DNA from: SZUA-230 sp964581095
Lineage (GTDB): Bacteria; Bacteroidota; Bacteroidia; Cytophagales; Cyclobacteriaceae
Direction of reading: 5' to 3'
Length of the DNA stretch: 31,660 nt
NCBI GenBank assembly: GCA_964581095.1
Contig: CAZONK010000009.1
Location: 1-31,660, forward strand
The notes beneath the pieces are model-generated. The model had not been told where the DNA came from. It ran no database searches and saw only the letters and a program-made list of their open reading frames with translations. Positions 15,535-23,437 of this stretch are shown one piece after another. The translations under genes were made by a program, and so were the position numbers. The stretch's first letter is position 1, and each line of letters opens with the position of its first letter.

Positions 15535-18348
15535 ATGCCAAGAGATAAGAGTATAAAATCCGTCCTGATAATCGGCAGTGGCCCCATTATTATTGGTCAA
15601 GCCTGTGAGTTTGATTATGCCGGTTCACAAGCTGCCAGGTCATTGAGAGAAGAAGGCATAAAAGTTACGTTGATTAACAGCAATCCTGCAACTATAATGA
15701 CTGATGAAGTCACTGCTGACAATATCTATCTCAAGCCACTCACAAAAAAGTCCATTATCGAAATCCTTAAAAAGCATGAAATCGATGCTGTTCTCCCAAC
15801 AGTAGGTGGCCAGACAGGACTCAATCTTGTAATTGAATGTGAGAAAGCAGGGATTTGGGAGATTTTTGATGTTAAAATAATCGGAGTAGATATAGCTGCC
15901 ATTGACACTACCGAGGACCGGGAAAAGTTCAGGCTGAAAATGGGTGAACTGGGTGTAAATGTTTGTAGAGGTAAAACGGCCTCTTCCTTTTTGCAGGGGA
16001 AAGAAATTGCACAGGAAATTGGGTATCCCCTGGTTATCCGTCCATCATATACCCTTGGAGGATCAGGGGGTGGATTTGTTAATTCCCCTGAGGAATTCGA
16101 ACAAGCACTTTCCAGAGGGCTACATATGTCTCCTGTTCATGAAGTGCTCATAGAGCAGAGTATCATGGGATGGAAAGAGTTTGAACTGGAATTGTTGCGT
16201 GATCATCTTGGCAATATCATTATTATATGTTCAATCGAAAATTTTGATCCAATGGGGATCCATACCGGTGACTCTATCACAGTTGCACCGGCAATGACCC
16301 TGCCAGATACAGTTTACCAGGAAATGCGGGATCTGGCTAAGAAAATGATGAACGGGATCGGATCATTTGCCGGAGGATGCAACGTGCAGTTTGCAACACA
16401 TCCCGAAACTGATGAAATCATCGGGATAGAAATTAACCCTCGTGTTTCCAGGTCATCCGCTTTGGCATCAAAAGCAACAGGATATCCCATAGCCAAAGTA
16501 GCCGCAAAACTTGCAATCGGTTACAACCTTGATGAACTCAAAAACCAGATAACGAAAACTACAACCGCCTATTTTGAACCTACTCTTGATTACGTTATTG
16601 TAAAAATCCCACGATGGAATTTTGATAAATTCAAGGGTTCAGATCGAAGTCTTGGCCTTCAAATGAAGTCCGTTGGAGAAGTAATGGGTATCGGCAGGAA
16701 TTTTCAGGAAGCATTGCAAAAAGCATGTCAATCTTTGGAAATAAAACGGAACGGATTGGGCGCCGATGGCCGGGAATTAACAGATCAGAAAAAAATATTA
16801 CATAGCCTTGAAAACCCAAGCTGGAACCGTCTGTTCCACATTTATGATGCTTTTAAGCTCGGGATTTCATTTAAAACGATCCAAAACCTTACAAAGATTG
16901 ACAAGTGGTTTTTAAATCAAATTGAAGATCTTATTCATTTTGAAGAGGAAATTGGAAAATTTACAATTGAAACAATTCCTTCGGAAATATTGAGAATTGC
17001 CAAAGAAAAAGGATATGCCGATCGCCAGATAGGACACCTGATCAGATGCCTGGAATCAGAAGTTTATAAGAAGCGGAAAGAATTCGGACTCAACCGCGTT
17101 TACAAACTTGTAGATACCTGTGCCGCGGAATTCGAAGCTAAAACACCTTATTATTATTCTACTTTTGATCGTGAGAACGAAAGTATTAGGTCTGATAAAA
17201 AGAAAGTAATCGTTCTTGGATCAGGGCCTAACAGGATCGGGCAGGGTATCGAATTTGATTACTGTTGCGTCCATGGTGTGCTCGCAGCCAAAGAAATGGG
17301 ATACGAAACAATAATGATCAATTGTAACCCTGAAACGGTCTCAACAGATTTTGATGTTGCTGATAAATTATATTTTGAACCCGTATTCTGGGAGCATATC
17401 TATAATATAATTGAACACGAACAACCCGAGGGGGTAATTGTACAACTTGGTGGCCAAACAGCATTAAAACTTGCAGAAAAATTAGAGCGCTACGGGATAA
17501 AAATACTTGGAACCACATGGGAAGCGCTTGACCTGGCTGAAGACAGGGGCTCCTTTTCTAATCTTTTGAAAGAAAATAATATTCCTTATCCTGAATTTGG
17601 AGTTATTCGTGATGCGGAAGAAGCCATAGATATTTCCCGCGACATTGGATTTCCACTTTTGGTACGTCCATCCTATGTATTGGGGGGTCAAAGCATGAAG
17701 ATTGTAATCAATGAGAAGGAGTTAGAAGAGCATGTTGTTGATTTATTCAATGATTTTCCAGGCAACCATGTATTGCTAGACAATTTTCTTGATGGAGCTA
17801 TTGAAGCCGAAGCCGATGCAATTTGTGACGGTGAAGATGTATATATTATTGGAATTATGCAGCACATTGAACCAGCAGGTATCCATTCGGGTGATTCGTA
17901 TGCTGTACTACCACCTTACAATCTTGGTGATTTTGTGATACGTCAGATTGAACAATACACTAATAAAATTGCCCTTGCATTAAAAACTGTTGGATTGATC
18001 AATATCCAATATGCAATCAAAAATGATAAGGTGTATGTAATTGAAGCAAACCCACGTGCATCAAGAACAGTACCATTTATTTGTAAGGCTTACCAAGAAC
18101 CTTATGTAAACTATGCTACCAAAGTAATGCTGGGAGAAAAAAAGGTAAAAGATTTTGATTTCAAACCCAACAAACATGGATATGCTATCAAAGAACCTGT
18201 ATTTTCATTTGAAAAATTCCCAAATGTTAATAAGGAACTTGGTCCTGAAATGAAATCAACAGGAGAGTCAATTTATTTTATTGATGACCTGATGGATGAT
18301 TACTTTATGAAAATCTATTCTGAACGTAATCTTTATCTAAGCCGCTAA
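15535..18348 (+). CDS. carB: Carbamoyl-phosphate synthase large subunit lacking the C-terminal allosteric domain
   Basis: This makes carbamoyl phosphate from bicarbonate, ammonia (from glutamine via CarA) and two ATP, for pyrimidine and arginine synthesis. It has 937 residues against about 1070 for E. coli CarB. The N-terminal half has LIIGSGPIIIGQACEFDYAG, VRP-type ATP-grasp motifs (VIRPSYTLGGSGGGF) and GIHTGDSITVAPA. The second half repeats them (VLGSGPNRIGQGIEFDY near 561; VRPSYVLGGQSMKIV; GIHSGDSYAVLPP; VIEANPRASRTVPF). It ends shortly after GPEMKSTGES, the boundary at which the MGS-like allosteric domain starts in long CarB proteins. That domain, which binds UMP and ornithine in E. coli, is absent. 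The stop is clean and the next gene follows, so this is not a frameshift. No carA is in the window. Confidence 0.95.
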   Translation: MPRDKSIKSVLIIGSGPIIIGQACEFDYAGSQAARSLREEGIKVTLINSNPATIMTDEVTADNIYLKPLTKKSIIEILKKHEIDAVLPTVGGQTGLNLVIECEKAGIWEIFDVKIIGVDIAAIDTTEDREKFRLKMGELGVNVCRGKTASSFLQGKEIAQEIGYPLVIRPSYTLGGSGGGFVNSPEEFEQALSRGLHMSPVHEVLIEQSIMGWKEFELELLRDHLGNIIIICSIENFDPMGIHTGDSITVAPAMTLPDTVYQEMRDLAKKMMNGIGSFAGGCNVQFATHPETDEIIGIEINPRVSRSSALASKATGYPIAKVAAKLAIGYNLDELKNQITKTTTAYFEPTLDYVIVKIPRWNFDKFKGSDRSLGLQMKSVGEVMGIGRNFQEALQKACQSLEIKRNGLGADGRELTDQKKILHSLENPSWNRLFHIYDAFKLGISFKTIQNLTKIDKWFLNQIEDLIHFEEEIGKFTIETIPSEILRIAKEKGYADRQIGHLIRCLESEVYKKRKEFGLNRVYKLVDTCAAEFEAKTPYYYSTFDRENESIRSDKKKVIVLGSGPNRIGQGIEFDYCCVHGVLAAKEMGYETIMINCNPETVSTDFDVADKLYFEPVFWEHIYNIIEHEQPEGVIVQLGGQTALKLAEKLERYGIKILGTTWEALDLAEDRGSFSNLLKENNIPYPEFGVIRDAEEAIDISRDIGFPLLVRPSYVLGGQSMKIVINEKELEEHVVDLFNDFPGNHVLLDNFLDGAIEAEADAICDGEDVYIIGIMQHIEPAGIHSGDSYAVLPPYNLGDFVIRQIEQYTNKIALALKTVGLINIQYAIKNDKVYVIEANPRASRTVPFICKAYQEPYVNYATKVMLGEKKVKDFDFKPNKHGYAIKEPVFSFEKFPNVNKELGPEMKSTGESIYFIDDLMDDYFMKIYSERNLYLSR

Positions 18349-18355
18349 AATGTAT

Positions 18356-18363
18356 TAACTTTG
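18356..18363 (+). promoter_or_regulatory. Exact TAnnTTTG box only 4 nt before the DUF4834-like start
   Basis: TAACTTTG, identical to the carB box, ends 4 nt before the ATG at 18368. If used as a -7 element, transcription would begin at or next to the start codon, giving a leaderless or nearly leaderless mRNA. No -33 TTG is visible at normal spacing. Confidence 0.4.
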
Positions 18364-18367
18364 CACA

Positions 18368-18607
18368 ATGCTTCGAATAATTGCATTCATATTACTTTCC
18401 ATATTCTTATTTAGGATCGTTGGTTCGGTCATTCGTTTTCTTCTTGGTGGAGCGTCAATGAACAGGCCCGGATCGTTTCAACAAGGACATCAACGAAGCC
18501 ATAGGGGTAGCAACGTACATGTTGATTATAATCCAAAAAAAGACCCACCTAAAAAAGGTAACTTTAAAGGTGGCGAGTACGTCGACTATGAGGATTTGGA
18601 TAAATAG
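18368..18607 (+). CDS. Small DUF4834-like membrane protein
   Basis: This is a 79-residue protein with one N-terminal hydrophobic helix (about residues 3-27), then a basic, Gly/His/Asn-rich soluble tail. The conserved-looking C-terminus is KGGEYVDYEDLDK, which resembles the G-E-Y-[IV]-D-[YF]-E-[ED] ending of DUF4834 proteins of Bacteroidota. Function is unknown. It lies between carB (19 nt upstream) and dapF (19 nt downstream). The membrane topology is probably a single N-terminal anchor with the tail in the cytoplasm, given the positively charged residues after the helix. Confidence 0.72.
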   Translation: MLRIIAFILLSIFLFRIVGSVIRFLLGGASMNRPGSFQQGHQRSHRGSNVHVDYNPKKDPPKKGNFKGGEYVDYEDLDK

Positions 18608-18626
18608 ATCCATCTGATTTCCGAAA

Positions 18627-19400
18627 ATGACCATTCGATTTTCAAAGTACCAGGGAACAGGGAATGATTTCATCCTTGTTGATAACAGGGTAGATCCTAT
18701 TACATTCACAAATGCTCAAGTCACTTTATTATGTGACCGCAAATTCGGTATTGGATCAGATGGCCTGATACTACTTGATAACACACAAACATTTGATTTT
18801 GAAATGCGCTTTTACAATCCCGATGGTTCTACCAGTTTTTGTGGCAATGGCAGTCGTTGTGTTGTTCACTTTGCCCATGAACTCGGAATAATTGATCGTA
18901 TAGCAACATTCAACGCTTCTGATGGAATGCACTCAGCGGAAATTGAAGACCAAATAGTCAAGGTTAAAATGGCCGACTGTAGTAAACCAGAGGTAATTGA
19001 AAATGGAAGTTTCATCAATACGGGTTCTCCCCATTTCATAGTTTCCGTTCAGGATATTCAAGAAATGGATATAATTGAATCAGGAAAACCGTATCGCCAA
19101 CGAACAGATTTATTTGGTGATGGTGGTACAAACGTTAATTTCATCCAGGAAATAAACAAAGGTGAGTTATTTGTGAGAACTTTTGAACGGGGTGTAGAAG
19201 CTGAAACACTTTCGTGTGGAACAGGTGTAACAGCCTCGGCAATCGTTTACGGATTGGAAAATGATACGTATAACGTAAAGGTTGAGACTCCTGGTGGAAC
19301 CCTGAAGGTAGATTTTAAAAAAGAGGGAAAAGATCGAATAAATGATATATTCCTTTCCGGATCCGTAGAGAAAGTTTTTGATGGAGTAATTTCCATTTGA
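18627..19400 (+). CDS. dapF: Diaminopimelate epimerase
   Basis: This PLP-independent racemase converts LL- to meso-diaminopimelate, the precursor of lysine and of the peptidoglycan cross-linking residue. It is cytoplasmic, with 257 residues (family about 260-280). The N-terminus FSKYQGTGNDFILVDNR is diagnostic. The two active-site cysteines are present: Cys72 in FCGNGSRC and Cys197 in LSCGTGVTA. Both sit in the two mirrored halves of the fold. The gene follows the DUF4834-like gene after 19 nt and may share its transcript. The last residues include a normal GGTLKVDF motif, so the enzyme looks complete. Confidence 0.95.
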   Translation: MTIRFSKYQGTGNDFILVDNRVDPITFTNAQVTLLCDRKFGIGSDGLILLDNTQTFDFEMRFYNPDGSTSFCGNGSRCVVHFAHELGIIDRIATFNASDGMHSAEIEDQIVKVKMADCSKPEVIENGSFINTGSPHFIVSVQDIQEMDIIESGKPYRQRTDLFGDGGTNVNFIQEINKGELFVRTFERGVEAETLSCGTGVTASAIVYGLENDTYNVKVETPGGTLKVDFKKEGKDRINDIFLSGSVEKVFDGVISI

Positions 19401-19413
19401 TTGAAGGACTGTC

Positions 19414-19447
19414 TTGTCGCTAGTTAGCTCAAAACCCACTAAATTTG
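19414..19447 (+). promoter_or_regulatory. secA promoter (TTG-N23-TAAATTTG)
   Basis: In the 69-nt gap before secA, TTG (19414-19416) and TAAATTTG (19440-19447) match the Bacteroidota -33 and -7 elements with a 23-nt spacer. The -7 box ends 22 nt before the secA ATG. This is the best two-part promoter in the window. Confidence 0.55.
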
Positions 19448-19469
19448 CACATTATTTATTTACAACAAC

Positions 19470-22400
19470 ATGCTGAATCTTCTTACTAAAGGGATAACTA
19501 AAATTTTTGGTACCAAATCAGAAAAAGACATAAAGGCAGTACAACCTTATGTTGATCAAACGAACATCATATTTGAAACTTTCAAGAATATTTCTAATGA
19601 TGAACTAAGAGAAAAAACAGCCCAGGTTAAATCCAAAATTGACAAACACCTGCAAAGCATTGATGACCAGATTGCGGCACTACACCAAAAGGTAGAGGAT
19701 GATCCTGATATGGATATCAATGAAAAAGAAGAGACTTTTAATCAAATTGATAACCTTGAAGAAAAAAGGAATGAAGAGCTTGAGGCTGTATTGCTGGAAG
19801 TACTACCAGAAACGTTTGCCATTGTAAAGGAAACAACAAGAAGATTTAAAGAAAACGAGCAGCTGGAAGTTAATGCTACGATGCATGATCACCAGTATGC
19901 TGCCAAACATGGCAATGTTGATATTTCCGGAGACAAGGCAATCTGGAAAAATAAATGGATTGCAGCTGCAAACGAGATAACCTGGGACATGGTACATTAC
20001 GATGTCCAGCTCATTGGTGGCATTGTATTGCACAAAGGAATGATTGCTGAAATGTCAACAGGGGAAGGAAAAACACTTGTTGCTACTTTGCCTGCATTTC
20101 TCAATGGACTCGCAAAAAGAGGGGTTCATATAATTACCGTAAATACTTACCTCGCAACACGTGATTCAGAATGGATGGCGCCAATTTTTGAATTTCATGG
20201 ACTTAGTGTAGATTGTATAGATAAATATGAACCACATTCTGAAGAAAGAATTGCAGCATACAATGCCGACGTAACCTACGGCACAAATAATGAATTTGGT
20301 TTTGATTATCTACGCGATAATATGGCCCGGGACCCAAAGGAGCTCGTACAAAGGCCACATCATTATGCAATGGTAGATGAAGTTGACTCCGTTTTAATTG
20401 ATGAAGCAAGAACACCACTGATTATTTCAGGACCTATTCCAAAAGGCGATGAACATGAATTTCATGAATTGAAACCACGTATTCAAAAACTTGTTGACGC
20501 ACAGAAAAAACTCGTTACGGGATATTTGAATGATGCAAAAAAACATTTGAATAACGAAGATGACAAAGACAATGAAGGGGGTTTATCATTGTTCAGGATT
20601 TACAGGGGATTACCCAAGCATAAACCTTTGATTAAGTTCTTAAGTGAAACCGGAATACGTCAGGTACTACAAAAGACAGAAAACTTCTACCTGCAGGACA
20701 ATCAAAAATTGATGCCCGAAGCGGATGAACCACTCTATTTTACAATCGATGAAAAACACAACAGTATTGATCTGACGGATAAGGGTATTGATCTCATCAC
20801 CGACGAAGGCGAGGATAAATCATTTTTTATCCTGCCGGATATCGGAGGTGAAGTTGCCAAGCTTGAGAAAGATGAATCCTTATCGGAAGAAGAAAAACTA
20901 AAAAAGAAAGAAGAGGTTATAAGCGACTATTCAGTGAAAGCCCAACGCATTCACAGTATCAATCAATTATTAAAAGCCTACTGCTTATTTGAATTGGATA
21001 CTGAATATATCATCGATGATGATAAGGTGAAAATCGTTGATGAACAAACAGGCCGTGTAATGGATGGTCGCAGGTATTCGGACGGATTGCACCAGGCAAT
21101 AGAAGCAAAGGAAAATGTAAAGGTGGAGGATGCCACCCAAACCTATGCTACCATAACCCTTCAGAATTACTTCAGGATGTATCATAAGCTCTGTGGTATG
21201 ACCGGTACTGCTGAAACAGAAGCGGGTGAATTCTGGGAAATTTATAAGCTTGACGTGGTTGTAATTCCTACCAACAGGCCAATAACAAGGGATGACGAAA
21301 ATGATAAAGTATTTAAAACCATTCGGGAAAAATTTAATTCGGTCGTTGATGAGATTATTGAAATGCGTAAGCAAGGCCGCCCTACGCTTGTTGGTACTAC
21401 GAGTGTAGAAATATCGGAGCTACTAAGCCGGATGCTTCACATGAAAAAAATTGATCACCAGGTACTGAATGCCAAACAGCATCAACGAGAAGCTGATGTA
21501 ATTGCCCATGCAGGAGAACCCGGTACCGTTACCATCGCTACTAACATGGCGGGTAGGGGTACGGATATAAAGCTCACCAAAGAATCCAAGGAAGCGGGCG
21601 GTCTTGCAATAATAGGTACTGAAAGGCATGAATCGAGGCGTGTTGACCGGCAGCTAAGGGGTAGGTCGGGTCGCCAGGGAGACCCGGGATCATCAGCGTT
21701 TTTTGTATCTCTTGAGGATAATCTGATGCGTTTGTTTATGCCAGAAAGAATAGCAAGGGTGATGGATAAATTAGGCCTCCAGGAAGGTGAAGTAATACAG
21801 CACTCGATGGTGACCAAGTCCATTGAACGTGCTCAAACGAAAGTGGAAGAAAATAATTTTGGGATAAGAAAGCGATTGCTGGAGTACGATGATGTAATGA
21901 ATTCGCAGCGTGAAGTGATCTATAAAAGAAGAAAACATGCACTGTATGGAGAGCGTCTTCAACTGGATATTATGAACATGCTGTGGGATACCAGTGAAGA
22001 TATGGCTCTCACAGGAAAGGAAATGCAGGATTATGATGCATTCAAACTCAATATTTTTAGTGTACTTGGCTATGATTATACCATTGATCGCGACACATTT
22101 AATTCGATTTCTTCAGAAGAATTAACAGAATCCCTTTATAACGAAACAATTGATTATTATAAAGGAAAAAATGGGCGGATTTCAGAAAAAGCAATGCCGA
22201 TTCTGAAAGATATTCATAAAACAAGGGGAGCTACGGTAGAAAATATTCTGGTGCCATTTTCTGATGGGAAAAAACAAATCGGTGTTGCTGCTAACCTTGA
22301 AAAATGCGTTGAAACTGATGGAAGGGAATTAATCAAATCGATGGAAAAAATGATAACCCTCGCTATCATCGACCAGATTTGGAAAGAACATTTGAGGGAA

Positions 22401-22829
22401 ATGGATGATCTTAAACAATCTGTGCAAAACGCGGTTTATGAGCAGAAAGACCCTTTATTAATCTATAAATTTGAAGCTTTCGAACTATTCAAGCAATTTG
22501 TAGCTAAAGTGAATGAAGATACTTCTTCATTCCTTATGAAAGCAGAGATACCTGTACAAGAACCCGATGAAGTTGCTGAAGCACGCCAGCAAAGACGTCA
22601 AAAGCTATCTGAAAGCAAGGAAGAAAGCAGATCTTTACTGGAGGGAGGAAAAGCTCAGCAAAACAGGCCTCCTGTACAAAAAGCTGCGCCAATTAAATCT
22701 GCAAAAATTGTTGGTAGAAATCAACGTGTTACTGTTCAATACACCGATGGGAAGGTGCTAAAAGATGTTAAATTCAAAACCGTTGAGGAAGATGTAAGAA
22801 CCAATAAATGTGTGATACTCGATGCATAG
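19470..22829 (+). CDS. secA: Preprotein translocase ATPase SecA
   Basis: This is the ATPase motor that pushes preproteins through SecYEG. It has 1119 residues, longer than E. coli (901), as usual in Bacteroidota. Walker A is MSTGEGKT at 195-202, the DEAD-type box MVDEVDSVLIDEARTPL lies near 300, and helicase motifs TNMAGRGTDIKL and RQLRGRSGRQGDPGSSAF follow in NBD2. Extra residues occur in two places: a charged insert near residues 65-105, and a long insert inside the preprotein-binding region around 335-420 (KKHLNNEDDKDNEGG and after). The C-terminus ends in VTVQYTDGKVLKDVKF and does not contain the CxCxnC[HC] zinc-binding motif of many SecA proteins. A good promoter precedes it; its stop overlaps the next gene by 8 nt. 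Confidence 0.97.
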   Translation: MLNLLTKGITKIFGTKSEKDIKAVQPYVDQTNIIFETFKNISNDELREKTAQVKSKIDKHLQSIDDQIAALHQKVEDDPDMDINEKEETFNQIDNLEEKRNEELEAVLLEVLPETFAIVKETTRRFKENEQLEVNATMHDHQYAAKHGNVDISGDKAIWKNKWIAAANEITWDMVHYDVQLIGGIVLHKGMIAEMSTGEGKTLVATLPAFLNGLAKRGVHIITVNTYLATRDSEWMAPIFEFHGLSVDCIDKYEPHSEERIAAYNADVTYGTNNEFGFDYLRDNMARDPKELVQRPHHYAMVDEVDSVLIDEARTPLIISGPIPKGDEHEFHELKPRIQKLVDAQKKLVTGYLNDAKKHLNNEDDKDNEGGLSLFRIYRGLPKHKPLIKFLSETGIRQVLQKTENFYLQDNQKLMPEADEPLYFTIDEKHNSIDLTDKGIDLITDEGEDKSFFILPDIGGEVAKLEKDESLSEEEKLKKKEEVISDYSVKAQRIHSINQLLKAYCLFELDTEYIIDDDKVKIVDEQTGRVMDGRRYSDGLHQAIEAKENVKVEDATQTYATITLQNYFRMYHKLCGMTGTAETEAGEFWEIYKLDVVVIPTNRPITRDDENDKVFKTIREKFNSVVDEIIEMRKQGRPTLVGTTSVEISELLSRMLHMKKIDHQVLNAKQHQREADVIAHAGEPGTVTIATNMAGRGTDIKLTKESKEAGGLAIIGTERHESRRVDRQLRGRSGRQGDPGSSAFFVSLEDNLMRLFMPERIARVMDKLGLQEGEVIQHSMVTKSIERAQTKVEENNFGIRKRLLEYDDVMNSQREVIYKRRKHALYGERLQLDIMNMLWDTSEDMALTGKEMQDYDAFKLNIFSVLGYDYTIDRDTFNSISSEELTESLYNETIDYYKGKNGRISEKAMPILKDIHKTRGATVENILVPFSDGKKQIGVAANLEKCVETDGRELIKSMEKMITLAIIDQIWKEHLREMDDLKQSVQNAVYEQKDPLLIYKFEAFELFKQFVAKVNEDTSSFLMKAEIPVQEPDEVAEARQQRRQKLSESKEESRSLLEGGKAQQNRPPVQKAAPIKSAKIVGRNQRVTVQYTDGKVLKDVKFKTVEEDVRTNKCVILDA

Positions 22830-23364
22830 GGAAAGTAAGCGAACATATCATTATTTTGGTTATCTCATCGTTGTTTCCCTTTTTTCAGGATTCCTAATTA
22901 ATGGTTGTGCAACTACTTCAAAATCTACTACTACTACTTCTGAAAAATATACGGAAGATCTAACAGTTTTTCGTCCTCCCGTAATTAACGAAATTCCACC
23001 GGAAATATCTTCAGGTGAAGACTCCATTGTGAATTTGGAGGATACAATTATTGCAGGTGATATTACCTACAAACTCGATAGCTTACTGGATAGTGTCTCC
23101 GTTAATAACCAGAACAAAAAATTTATCCAGGGATATACTATTCAAGTCTACACAGGTAATAACCGGAAGCTTGCCAACGATATTAAAACCCAAGTTTATT
23201 CTATTTTGTATGGATCACGCCCAACACTTTCATATGACTTACCAAATTATAAAGTAAAAGTTGGGAAATACTATCACCGCCTGGAAGCACAAAGAGACTT
23301 TGAATCCATTAAAAAAGTGTACAGGAATGCTATTTTGGTTCCACAACGATTTAGAATTGATTAG
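22822..23364 (+). CDS. Lipoprotein with a C-terminal SPOR domain
   Basis: This is a 180-residue exported protein. The N-terminus is basic, then hydrophobic, and ends at FLINGC, so Cys29 is the probable lipidation site (Asn at -2 is slightly atypical). A Ser/Thr-rich stretch and an unstructured region with acidic and proline residues lead to a C-terminal SPOR-like domain at about 102-178 (GYTIQVYTGNNRKLANDI, then YKVKVGKYYHRLEAQRDFE). SPOR domains bind denuded glycan strands in peptidoglycan, so the likely site is the periplasmic face of the cell wall, tethered to a membrane. The ATG overlaps the secA stop by 8 nt, suggesting translational coupling. The exact role is not known. Confidence 0.85.
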   Translation: MHRESKRTYHYFGYLIVVSLFSGFLINGCATTSKSTTTTSEKYTEDLTVFRPPVINEIPPEISSGEDSIVNLEDTIIAGDITYKLDSLLDSVSVNNQNKKFIQGYTIQVYTGNNRKLANDIKTQVYSILYGSRPTLSYDLPNYKVKVGKYYHRLEAQRDFESIKKVYRNAILVPQRFRID

Positions 23365-23437
23365 GTTTTTCATTTCAAAATAAAATATTTTTCAACTTTA
23401 CCTCTGAATATTCGTATCTTTTAGCGGATTCTCTTTC

